From positions 1-37,671 of the forward strand of contig QCHR01000014.1 of assembly GCA_003277985.1 (NCBI GenBank): a stretch of DNA of 37,671 bases, written 5' to 3'. Positions within the stretch are counted from its first letter, which is position 1; every line of letters starts with the position of its first letter. The notes beneath the pieces were generated by a model. The model made no database searches. It was not told where the DNA came from and saw only the letters and a list, made by a program, of their open reading frames with translations. This stretch comes from Prochlorococcus sp. AG-402-G06. GTDB taxonomy: Bacteria; Cyanobacteriota; Cyanobacteriia; PCC-6307; Cyanobiaceae. The position numbers and the translations under genes are program-made. Shown piece by piece: positions 1-7,195 of this stretch.

Positions 1-67
1 AGGCTTTTTTATTGTTAAATAGAAAAATCTATTTCGATGTTTTAAATAACAAAATAATAAAACAATT

Positions 68-253
68 TCATTCATTAGTTTTATTATTTTGTTTTAGAAG
101 CACACGTGATTCAATTTGGGCTTCATAAGGGTCAAGCTTCTCTAATCTAATCAAATCTTCATATGGCTCAGGATTACTTTTTTTGGTTTTTCTCATTGTA
201 TTTATAGTGATAAAAAATCTAGCTTTATTATATTTTTCATGCGGCGTGGTCAA
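68..253 (-). CDS. Small hypothetical protein
   Basis: I do not recognise this protein. The longest reading (61 aa) begins at a TTG codon. An internal ATG at 196 gives a 42-aa product that starts MRKTKKSNPEPYEDLIRLEK, is highly charged and has no membrane segment. The central part (EPYEDLIRLEKLDPYEAQIE) looks protein-like, with acidic and hydrophobic residues in helix-like spacing. It lies directly downstream of another tiny ORF (237-413) on the same strand, so the two may be co-transcribed. No clear Shine-Dalgarno is seen before either start. Composition supports coding only moderately. Confidence 0.45.
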   Translation of the reverse strand: MTTPHEKYNKARFFITINTMRKTKKSNPEPYEDLIRLEKLDPYEAQIESRVLLKQNNKTNE

Positions 254-413
254 ATCTCAAACCCCTATCCCTACTACCTTTATACCATCTCATTTGATGA
301 GTAATACGATGTCCATTCGGGTACAAGTAATTAAGATTTTCACTTTGAATTAGCTTTTGGTTTATATTAACTTTATCATGATAATTATCATCACTATTTT
401 GAATTGATTTCAT
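237..413 (-). CDS. Small hypothetical protein, 58 aa
   Basis: This ATG-initiated ORF of 58 codons ends in TGA and is not a known family to me. Its first half is Asn/Asp/Gln-rich. Its second half is basic and aromatic, with YLYPNGHRITHQMRWYKG, which reads like genuine protein rather than random AT-rich translation. There is no signal peptide or membrane helix. It ends just inside the start region of the next reverse-strand ORF (68-253), so the pair could form a short operon. Coding status is inferred from composition and arrangement only. Confidence 0.45.
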   Translation of the reverse strand: MKSIQNSDDNYHDKVNINQKLIQSENLNYLYPNGHRITHQMRWYKGSRDRGLRFDHAA

Positions 414-519
414 AGAAAATAAATTATTTATACTATTTAAAACTTGAGGTTCATGGATTGACGTTCATCATGAACAAAATGATGATTCCAAAACTAATCG
501 TTCAACTAAAAGATTAACT

Positions 520-562
520 ACATAAAAAAAATGCAGTTGATTCAACTGCATTTTTTTTATGT
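520..562. terminator. Near-perfect palindrome, bidirectional Rho-independent terminator
   Basis: Two 21-nt arms (520-540 and 542-562) are exact reverse complements around a single central base. The core is TGCAGTTGA/TCAACTGCA, flanked by runs of A and T, so a hairpin with a U-tract forms on either strand. It sits 25 nt past the stop codon of the reverse-strand gene at 588-860 and most likely ends that transcript. Confidence 0.85.
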
Positions 563-587
563 AAAGTCAATTTTATATATTTATAAT

Positions 588-860
588 TTAAAAATATTTA
601 AAAGGGAAAAATATCTTATCAGGTCCTGCAAGCATAACTGAAGCAGCAATAAGAGCAGTGACTACTTGCACTCCAATAAATTGCTTCTGAAGGTACTTAT
701 AAGAGCCTGATTCAGAAAGCTCAACTGATGGCTCATTTTCAGGTAATCCATAATAATAAATTTGAGAAATCTGAAAAAAGATCACCAAACCTGCAATTGC
801 AGCCAAAGGATTAAATCCACCAAATGTGATTGTTGAGAAAGGAATTGTTGAGTAAACCAT
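588..860 (-). CDS. Two-helix membrane protein, hypothetical
   Basis: This is a 90-aa protein with two predicted transmembrane helices, at about residues 15-32 (NPLAAIAGLVIFF) and 62-80 (FIGVQVVTALIAASVMLAG). A polar loop rich in Glu and Ser joins them. It begins with ATG and carries no motif I can assign. Its size and two-helix layout suggest a small thylakoid or cytoplasmic-membrane protein, but no specific function should be inferred. It is monocistronic as far as can be seen and is followed by the strong palindromic terminator at 520-562. Confidence 0.75.
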   Translation of the reverse strand: MVYSTIPFSTITFGGFNPLAAIAGLVIFFQISQIYYYGLPENEPSVELSESGSYKYLQKQFIGVQVVTALIAASVMLAGPDKIFFPFKYF

Positions 861-975
861 TAAAAAGGCATTGCTCTTAACTGATAATCATTACAGCATT
901 AATATCCAAAAATGCTTAAAGAGCTAATAGACTGAAATCTAAAATTAACTAAAGTTTTTAAAATATCACTGATTT

Positions 976-1011
976 CGGACCTGATTCTGAACTTTAGAAG
1001 GACTGGTCCTT
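976..1011 (-). promoter_or_regulatory. Hairpin sequence downstream of the RRM gene
   Basis: Just past the stop codon of the RNA-binding protein gene lies AAGGACTGGTCCTT (998-1011), with 6-bp arms around two bases. A further GGACC copy at about 977-981 could pair alternatively with GGTCC at 1005-1009. It may be a 3'-end structure; there is no strong U-tract on the reverse strand, so terminator function is uncertain. Confidence 0.35.
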
Positions 1012-1038
1012 AAATTTCAAACATTCTCAAAATTATAA

Positions 1039-1287
1039 TTAATTGTTTTTGGGTCTAGCTTTTGTAACTCTTATAGCCCTGCCCATCCATTCAACATCTT
1101 GAAGGTCATCAATAGCTTTTTGTTCTTGAGCATCATCCCCCATATCCACAAAAGCGAAACCTCTTTTTCTTCCTGTTTCCCTTTCTAATGGCAGTTTGCA
1201 ATTCGTAACTTCACCATAACTGCTAAACACCCCAACAATATCTTCAACTTCTGCATCAAACGAGAGATTCCCGATGTAAATAGTCAT
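1039..1287 (-). CDS. RRM-type RNA-binding protein (cyanobacterial Rbp family)
   Basis: This 82-aa protein consists of a single RNA recognition motif. RNP2 is IYIGNL (residues 3-8) and RNP1 is KRGFAFVDM (residues 41-49), with the aromatic residues that stack on RNA bases. The short C-terminal tail (ARPKNN) lacks the Gly-rich extension of some cyanobacterial Rbp proteins. Such proteins bind RNA in the cytoplasm, and several are cold-inducible through their leader sequences. In several cyanobacteria rbp genes lie next to rpsU; here rpsU is the divergent neighbour. A hairpin lies directly upstream of the start codon (1295-1324). Confidence 0.93.
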   Translation of the reverse strand: MTIYIGNLSFDAEVEDIVGVFSSYGEVTNCKLPLERETGRKRGFAFVDMGDDAQEQKAIDDLQDVEWMGRAIRVTKARPKNN

Positions 1288-1294
1288 TGGATAA

Positions 1295-1324
1295 CGGACC
1301 TATGAAGTAATAATGAATGGTCCG
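1295..1324 (-). promoter_or_regulatory. Leader hairpin upstream of RRM gene
   Basis: CGGACC (1295-1300) and GGTCCG (1319-1324) are perfect 6-bp arms around an 18-nt loop. On the reverse strand the structure ends 7 nt before the ATG, so it spans where a ribosome would bind. Related GGACC/GGTCC motifs recur past the stop codon. Confidence 0.45.
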
Positions 1325-1481
1325 AAAAGGGGAAAACCTCAATAATTTGGCTAGTAAGCAAAACTTGAAGAAAGCTATTTGGATAATTCAAAAAATATTC
1401 TAGATCTTTTTCTCCCAAAAAGGTCAAAACAAAAATATGCTTTATCGTCCTGTAAAATTATCTAATAGAATATTTAAACTT

Positions 1482-1658
1482 TTGACACAAGTAACTGTTG
1501 GAGAAAACGAAGGCATTGAATCAGCACTTCGCCGTTTTAAACGTCAAGTTTCCAAGGCGGGAATCTTTGGAGAATTAAAGCGCCTTCGTCATCATGAAAC
1601 TCCTGTTGAAAAATATAAGCGTAAATTGCAACAAAGACGGAGAAGCAGAAGAAGGTGA
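1482..1658 (+). CDS. rpsU: 30S ribosomal protein S21
   Basis: This is ribosomal protein S21, a small basic protein of the 30S subunit near the anti-Shine-Dalgarno region. The family sequence begins [10 protein letters not shown] and continues through [14 protein letters not shown] to an Arg-rich tail (QQRRRSRRR). I chose a TTG start at 1482, which gives 58 aa, the usual S21 length. An in-frame ATG at 1437 would add 15 residues ([15 protein letters not shown]) not typical of the family. No strong Shine-Dalgarno precedes either start. The gene is divergent from the RRM gene and is followed after 59 nt by another small gene. Confidence 0.92.
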   Translation: MTQVTVGENEGIESALRRFKRQVSKAGIFGELKRLRHHETPVEKYKRKLQQRRRSRRR

Positions 1659-1717
1659 AACGCACCTTTTAAAATATGAGAAAATCATAATTTCAACGCC
1701 CTTATTAACTTAATCAA

Positions 1718-1942
1718 ATGGAAAGAGAAAACTGTTGGGTTTGGTTTAAAGGTTCACTCAAAGAAGGAGGGCATTGGAAAGGAGGCTTTACATATAAGAG
1801 AGATGAGAATTCAGGGGTTCTTATTCAAAACCCTTCATACGTACCATGTCGTGTCCCTCATTGGCGCGTCAGCACTACAGAGCCCTTGGATAAATATAAA
1901 GGGCCTGAAATACCAGAAAACTCTGTTTGGAAAATTTTATAA
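1718..1942 (+). CDS. Small hypothetical protein, 74 aa
   Basis: This ATG-initiated protein of 74 aa is rich in Trp, Gly and Pro (NCWVWFKGSLKEGGHWKGGF, then VPCRVPHWRVSTTEP). I do not recognise the family. It has no membrane segment or signal peptide. The spaced aromatic and Gly residues suggest a small compact beta-rich fold. It follows rpsU by 59 nt on the same strand and could be in the same transcript. It converges on the AbrB-family gene with a 38-nt gap. Confidence 0.75.
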   Translation: MERENCWVWFKGSLKEGGHWKGGFTYKRDENSGVLIQNPSYVPCRVPHWRVSTTEPLDKYKGPEIPENSVWKIL

Positions 1943-1980
1943 ATTCCATAGACATTGTTTTGCAATTTTTTGATTCATTA

Positions 1981-2493
1981 CTATTTAGAATTAATCAAAG
2001 GAGCTAAATACTTAACGAACGCTGGAGTAATTAATAGAACCGCTATCAATCTAAATGCATGAATTGCCGCTACTGCAGCCCCCACTCCAAGCTCTGCACC
2101 AACAAGACTCATACCAAGAGTCCCTCCAGGAGCAGAACCTAGCAAAGCTATTAAAGGGTCGATTCCAAATAAACGAACTACTAGAAATCCAACAACTAGA
2201 CCTGTAATAATCAATGTAATCGTAATCAAGATGGCTGGTCTCCAAAGAGTTTGTAATTCTGCAAGAGTATCCTTATTAATCCCCGTTCCAATAACAGTCC
2301 CAACCCCTATTCCCAGTAAAGTTTTAGTGCCCATAGGCCATTGTGCAGGCTCAAATTGACCGCTTATGCTCAAGCATCCTGCCGCCAAAATCGAGCCAAG
2401 AAGAGGAGCTGCAGGAATGCCACTTAGAAGCATCAAACTACCTAGAGCAGCACCACTAAGAATGTATATGATCAAAGTCATTGGAGGATTCAT
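1981..2493 (-). CDS. AbrB-family (half-length) integral membrane protein
   Basis: This 170-aa very hydrophobic protein has about five membrane segments. It matches the AbrB membrane family, whose members were often mis-annotated as ammonia monooxygenase or transition-state regulator. Recognisable elements are the N-terminal GIPAAPLLGSILAAG block and the later LLGSAPGGTLGMSLVG and AAIHAFRLIAVLLITP stretches. Typical bacterial members are about 350 aa and contain two copies of this unit. Here there is one copy, so it presumably works as a dimer (inference). Transport substrate is unknown. The ATG start is taken; a second ATG four codons in is possible. Confidence 0.8.
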   Translation of the reverse strand: MNPPMTLIIYILSGAALGSLMLLSGIPAAPLLGSILAAGCLSISGQFEPAQWPMGTKTLLGIGVGTVIGTGINKDTLAELQTLWRPAILITITLIITGLVVGFLVVRLFGIDPLIALLGSAPGGTLGMSLVGAELGVGAAVAAIHAFRLIAVLLITPAFVKYLAPLINSK

Positions 2494-2779
2494 AATCCAA
2501 GTATTAAATCTATATTCTTAGTCTGATCTATTTTTTGTTTAAACCAATTGATCAAAATCAATTTAAAAAACCTCTAAAAAACTTTGCCTTTCAATTAAAT
2601 TATTGTCTTACTGCTTACAAAAATCTTGAGAACGACCTCTATGGCTAAGTTTTGGGTGTATTTGCAATGTGATTGAATTTTCTTCCTTTTAACTATTGAT
2701 CGAATTTTCAATCAAAAAGGTCAACATATTGTTAATGTTTAGATATATATGATTATTTTTGATATCAATAGATGTCCTG

Positions 2780-4393
2780 ATGAAAGCAAATTTGACTTCT
2801 GAATTAAAACTTACTGGACCTAAATCAGAGGTTAAAATCTTATATGTCAGGCTGCCTTGTAATCCTATTTTCCCCATTGGGCCAATTTATTTAGCCGATC
2901 ATGTTCATAAATGCTTTCCAAAAATTCAACAATCAATTTTAGATTTAGCTTCATTACCCATTTTAGACGTCGAAAGAATACTTATTAATAATATAAAAAA
3001 TTTCAAACCTACATTACTAGTTTTTTCATGGAGAGATATACAAATTTATGCACCTGTAGACGGAAGGGGAGGAAATCCATTACAAAATTCATTTGAAGTC
3101 TTTTACGCTCGTAATCCTCTCAAAAAAATTCGAGGCGCTTTAGGTGGTTTTCAACTATTAAAAAGTCATTATGGAGAAATTTGGAGGAACCAAAAATTAA
3201 TTAAAAATGGTTTAAAATGTGCAAAGAAATATAATAAAAATGCATCATTAATATTAGGTGGTGGGGCTGTTAGTGTTTTTTATAATCAATTAAAAAAATC
3301 ACTTCCTAAAGGTACTATTATATCACTAGGTGAAGGGGAACTATTAATAGAAAAACTAATTAGGAATGAATCTATTATTGATGAAAGATGTTTTGTAGTT
3401 GGTGAATCACCTAGAGAAAAACTTATTCATGAGAAACCAAATAATATAGTTAAAACAGCATGTGATTATAGCTATATTCAATCTATATGGCCCGAGTTTA
3501 AATGGTATTTAGATGGTGGAGACTTTTACATTGGAGTTCAAACAAAAAGAGGTTGCCCCCACAACTGTTGCTATTGTATTTATACAGTTATTGAAGGTAA
3601 AAAAGTAAGAATTAATCCAGTAAGTGAAGTTATTAAAGAAATTAAGCAATTATACAATCTTGGTGTTCGTGGCTTTTGGTTTACCGACGCCCAATTCATA
3701 CCTTCCCGAGGACACATTCAAAATGCTAAAGATATTCTTCAAGGTATCTATGATGAGGGCTTGAATGATATCCATTGGGCCGCATATATACGAGCTGACA
3801 ATTTAGATGAGGAGTTAGCAGAATTAATGGTTCGAACAGGTATGAGCTATTTTGAAATTGGAATAACTTCTGGTTCCCAAGAGCTTATTAGAAAAATGAG
3901 AATGGGATATAATTTAAAAACTGTTCTGAAAAATTGCGAACTTCTAGCAAAAGCTGGTTTTAAATCACAGGTTTCGGTTAACTACTCATTCAATGTTATT
4001 GACGAACGTCCTGAAACTATTAGACAAACAGTTGCATACCATAGGGAATTAGAGAAGATTTTTGGAGTTGATATTGTTGAGCCTTCTATATTTTTTATAG
4101 GACTTCAACCACATACTTTATTAGAGGAGTATGGCCTCCAGAAAGGCTTATTAAAACCTGGTTATAACCCTATGAGTTTAATGCCTTGGACTGCTAGAAA
4201 ACTCCTTTGGAATCCTGAGCCGATGGGCAAGGAATTTGGAAGGATTTGTTTAGAGGCATTTGATACAAATCCAAATGATTTCGGTAGAACAGTTATGAAC
4301 TTATTAGAGAGAGATTATGGAGTTTCCTCTTTAAACGAAGCATTAACTGTAGAGGCTAAGAATCGTCCCGTTCTTGCAAAAAGCCTTCTTTGA
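2780..4393 (+). CDS. Radical SAM protein with B12-binding-like N-terminus
   Basis: This is a radical S-adenosylmethionine enzyme of about 537 aa. The 4Fe-4S-binding motif is CPHNCCYC (C-x3-C-x2-C, residues 259-266), followed by the core barrel with GVRGFWFTDAQF and SYFEIGITSGSQ. The N-terminal ~200 residues (VKILYVRLPCNP, ASLILGGGAVS, ISLGEGE) resemble the Rossmann-type cobalamin-binding domain of BchE/PhpK-like enzymes. I do not see the DxHxxG motif, so cobalamin binding is unproven. The ATG at 2780 is preferred; a TTG at 2759 would add seven residues. The substrate is unknown. The 3' end overlaps the convergent CPBP protease gene by 79 nt. Confidence 0.82.
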   Translation: MKANLTSELKLTGPKSEVKILYVRLPCNPIFPIGPIYLADHVHKCFPKIQQSILDLASLPILDVERILINNIKNFKPTLLVFSWRDIQIYAPVDGRGGNPLQNSFEVFYARNPLKKIRGALGGFQLLKSHYGEIWRNQKLIKNGLKCAKKYNKNASLILGGGAVSVFYNQLKKSLPKGTIISLGEGELLIEKLIRNESIIDERCFVVGESPREKLIHEKPNNIVKTACDYSYIQSIWPEFKWYLDGGDFYIGVQTKRGCPHNCCYCIYTVIEGKKVRINPVSEVIKEIKQLYNLGVRGFWFTDAQFIPSRGHIQNAKDILQGIYDEGLNDIHWAAYIRADNLDEELAELMVRTGMSYFEIGITSGSQELIRKMRMGYNLKTVLKNCELLAKAGFKSQVSVNYSFNVIDERPETIRQTVAYHRELEKIFGVDIVEPSIFFIGLQPHTLLEEYGLQKGLLKPGYNPMSLMPWTARKLLWNPEPMGKEFGRICLEAFDTNPNDFGRTVMNLLERDYGVSSLNEALTVEAKNRPVLAKSLL

Positions 4394-5166
4394 AAAAATA
4401 TAGTAATTAATAAAATTATTATCCCGATAACGCTTCCAATTGGATTCACCATATTTTTACTTGGTCCCAAGAAAAAATATGGAATATCACTAGAAAAAAC
4501 AACCAATCCTGAATCAATCAAATACCAAATACCTACAAATCCACCATGCAAACCTATAGAACCCCATAACGATCCTTTATCAATAGTTCGTCTTAAAGTT
4601 AGGACTAATCCAAAAAGAAATAGACCAATAAAAAAAGGAATCAAAGCTAATAAACCAATATCAGATCTATAATGAGCAAGACTAAAAATTATAGATTGAA
4701 AAATCATTCCTCTTCTCAATCCAAACAAAAGAACCATTTCCTCCATTAACCACCCTCGAAAAACTATTTCCTCTGCAAAAACAATTCCCACTATCAATAA
4801 TATTGCGTTTAGTAATTCAGTAAATTTAATATAGTTGACTTCATCAATCCAACCACATAAGAAAAAAAATAAAAAAAGAATAAGTAGAAGAAAAACTGAA
4901 AATATTAATCCACTAAAAAATATTTTTAATGCTATGAATTTATTTTTAAAATCTAATCCTATAGACACCCATAGATCATTAGTTTTCCATCTAATACTTC
5001 CCCAACTAGGTAGAAGGCTTAAAAACAATATGAATGTTATTATTGTGCCTATAATACTTAAATTATTAGAACTAATCTCTCTATTAAATAGGTAAAAAAA
5101 ATGACTAATAATCCAACCAGTAGGGTATAAAAATAAAAAAAGCGCAAGTGTTGGCACCCATTGCAT
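4315..5166 (-). CDS. CPBP-family intramembrane metalloprotease
   Basis: This polytopic membrane protein (283 aa from the ATG at 5166; a TTG at 5178 would add four residues) belongs to the CAAX protease/bacteriocin-processing (CPBP, Abi) family. The signature motifs are present: EEIVFR (residues 132-137), a His in FSLAH (about 165) and GLHGG (His about 207). These supply the glutamates and histidines of the active site within the membrane. About seven or eight hydrophobic segments are visible. Cyanobacterial members are often poorly characterised and substrates are unknown. The C-terminal 25 codons are antisense to the end of the radical SAM gene. Confidence 0.87.
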   Translation of the reverse strand: MQWVPTLALFLFLYPTGWIISHFFYLFNREISSNNLSIIGTIITFILFLSLLPSWGSIRWKTNDLWVSIGLDFKNKFIALKIFFSGLIFSVFLLLILFLFFFLCGWIDEVNYIKFTELLNAILLIVGIVFAEEIVFRGWLMEEMVLLFGLRRGMIFQSIIFSLAHYRSDIGLLALIPFFIGLFLFGLVLTLRRTIDKGSLWGSIGLHGGFVGIWYLIDSGLVVFSSDIPYFFLGPSKNMVNPIGSVIGIIILLITIFFQRRLFARTGRFLASTVNASFKEETP

Positions 5167-5210
5167 CTTTTGATGCAACCAACTTTTCCATAACCTGATA
5201 ATTAATGATT

Positions 5211-5582
5211 TCAGCTTTCTAATTCAATTGTACTTGTTAAGCCTTTTGCCTTTAAAGATTCAGAGTAAAATTCAGCAGGCTCTAAATCACAAGTGATAAC
5301 AAGTCCAATACCATTATTATGCGTTTCCAACATTATATTCAAAGCATCCTGTTCACTTAATTGTGGAACTACCTGTCTTAAAGTTTCAACTACATAATCC
5401 ATAGTATTGACTGGATCATTATGGAGTAAAACTTTATATTTGGGAGATATTTTTCTAACTCGCTGAACTTCCCGATCAATTACAGCAGTATCTCCATCAG
5501 TTTGCCTTGCAGAATCAACCATAATTAAGCTGTCTAGATGAATAGCACTTTTTAAAAAGAAACTTACCATGGGATTACTCAT
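5211..5582 (-). CDS. clpS: ClpS, Clp protease adaptor
   Basis: ClpS delivers N-degron substrates to the ClpAP/ClpCP protease. The diagnostic adaptor block is KVLLHNDPVNTMDYVVETL (about residues 50-68), followed by the conserved hydrophobic and acidic segment ending GLVITCDLEPAEFYSESL. The ATG at 5582 overlaps the stop codon of dapL (TAATG), which suggests translational coupling. This reading has a 20-residue N-terminal extension; an ATG at 5522 gives a more usual length of about 103 aa. Both starts are possible. The dapL-clpS order is consistent with one transcript. Confidence 0.93.
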   Translation of the reverse strand: MSNPMVSFFLKSAIHLDSLIMVDSARQTDGDTAVIDREVQRVRKISPKYKVLLHNDPVNTMDYVVETLRQVVPQLSEQDALNIMLETHNNGIGLVITCDLEPAEFYSESLKAKGLTSTIELES

Positions 5583-6805
5583 TAAAGTTTTACTATCCTT
5601 TGCATAGCTTTTTCGACATTTTCTCTACTGTTGAAAGCAGATAATCGAAAATAGCCTTCTCCCGCTGCCCCAAAACCACTTCCTGGAGTACCAACGACAT
5701 TTGCCTTTTCAAGCAAAAAATCAAAGAAATCCCATGAGCTCATGTTTTTAGGAGTTTTTATCCATGCATAAGGGGCATTGGTCGCTCCAAAAACTTCAAA
5801 TTCTGCAGCAGTTAAATTTTCTTTAATTATTTGAGCATTATCCATATAAAAACTTACTAATTTTTTGATTTGCTTTTTCCCTTCTATAGAGTAAGCGGCT
5901 TCCGCTCCTCTCTGAACCAGATAACTTACCCCATTGAATTTAGTACTTTGTCGACGATTCCATAAGGACCACAAATCAACCTCTTCTGAACCTGCTTTAC
6001 CTTTTAAAGACTTAGGAATAACTGTAAAAGCGCATCTTGTTCCAGTGAAGCCTGCATTTTTTGAAAAAGAGCGAAACTCAATAGCACAATCTTTAGATCC
6101 CTCAATTTCAAAAATTGAATGAGGAATCGAATCATCTTGAATGAAAGCCTCATAAGCAGCATCGAAAAGGATCAAAGAATTATTTTCTTTTGCATATTTA
6201 ACCCAAGACACTAATTGTTCTCTAGTTGCAACTGCCCCAGTTGGGTTATTGGGAAAACAAAGATAAATCAAATCAAATTTTTCTTGTGGTATTGACGCCT
6301 CAAATCCGTTCTCTGAATTAATTGGGATATAACTTAATCCTGCATATTCTCCTACTGAGTTTGCTTCTCCTGTTCTACCTGTCATCACATTAGTATCAAC
6401 ATACACAGGATAGACAGGATCAGTTACAGCTATTTTATTAGCCTTCCCAAGAATATCTAATATATTACTGCTATCGCATTTGGAGCCATCTGAAACAAAT
6501 ATTTCTTCTGCTGAGATCTCACAACCTCTAGATAAATAATCATTTTTAGAGATACTCTCTCGAAGCCATTGATACCCTTGCTCTGGACCATACCCCCTAA
6601 AGCCTTTATTTGTTCCCATTTCTTCAATAGCCGCTTTCATCGCTTCGCGACAAGCCAAAGGAAGGGGTTCAGTAACATCTCCTATTCCCAGGCGGATTAA
6701 ATCAGCATTTGGATTCTTAGAGTTAAAGTCTTTAATTCTTCTCGAAATCTCTGGGAAAAGATAACCTGCTTTTAATTTCAGGTAATCAGCATTAACTTGT
6801 ACCAC
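5582..6805 (-). CDS. dapL: LL-diaminopimelate aminotransferase
   Basis: DapL is a PLP-dependent aminotransferase that converts tetrahydrodipicolinate to LL-diaminopimelate, a shortcut in lysine and peptidoglycan precursor synthesis used by cyanobacteria and plants. The fold-type I signature is clear: PNNPTG (about residues 185-190), FDAAYEAF, and the PLP lysine in [12 protein letters not shown] (about K249). The N-terminus matches the family ([16 protein letters not shown]). Length 407 aa is normal. The start is GTG at 6805. It overlaps clpS at the stop codon and lies divergent from the rne leader. Confidence 0.96.
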   Translation of the reverse strand: MVQVNADYLKLKAGYLFPEISRRIKDFNSKNPNADLIRLGIGDVTEPLPLACREAMKAAIEEMGTNKGFRGYGPEQGYQWLRESISKNDYLSRGCEISAEEIFVSDGSKCDSSNILDILGKANKIAVTDPVYPVYVDTNVMTGRTGEANSVGEYAGLSYIPINSENGFEASIPQEKFDLIYLCFPNNPTGAVATREQLVSWVKYAKENNSLILFDAAYEAFIQDDSIPHSIFEIEGSKDCAIEFRSFSKNAGFTGTRCAFTVIPKSLKGKAGSEEVDLWSLWNRRQSTKFNGVSYLVQRGAEAAYSIEGKKQIKKLVSFYMDNAQIIKENLTAAEFEVFGATNAPYAWIKTPKNMSSWDFFDFLLEKANVVGTPGSGFGAAGEGYFRLSAFNSRENVEKAMQRIVKL

Positions 6806-7195
6806 TTGAAAATCGCCAAGATTTAATCCAAGGATAATCCCTTAAACGCCTTCAAATCCTTAAATATAGATGATTCCATAATGAAGAACTAATTTTTAAC
6901 ATGACCTCAGACTTAAAGCAATCTAATTAAAAGTAATCCTGTGTTAATATGTTTGTAGAACTAAGAATAGGGTTTAAATCCCTAAAGTTCTTAATTAACG
7001 TCAGTTTTTATTAAAGAGACAACTAGATTAAACGTTGGCATCTCCAACGATTTCAACCGGATTATATTTAATTCCCATTCCGAACAGTATTCAAAAATCT
7101 CTTTAATTTACTTTGCGTTAAAATTTTCCAAAAGTTCTATTTGCAGTTTTCTGCTAATCAATTTTTTAATAGCTTGAAAAAGCTCAACATTGTAT
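6806..7195 (+). promoter_or_regulatory. rne leader with two hairpins (dapL/rne divergent region)
   Basis: This 390-nt gap holds the divergent promoters of dapL and rne. On the forward strand it contains two inverted repeats. The first is compound: AGAACT (6957-6962) with AGTTCT (6986-6991), enclosing TAGGG (6968-6972) with CCCTA (6980-6984). The second is CGTTGG (7033-7038) with CCAACG (7044-7049), loop 5 nt. The rest is AU-rich. RNase E genes are known to be autoregulated through their leaders, so this is a plausible self-cleavage region; that is inference. No ORF of note lies here. Confidence 0.5.

Noticed and set aside
6860-6920. 18-codon reverse ORF upstream of dapL as a leader peptide
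   Set aside because: No repeated amino-acid codons or attenuator-like structure supports a leader function.
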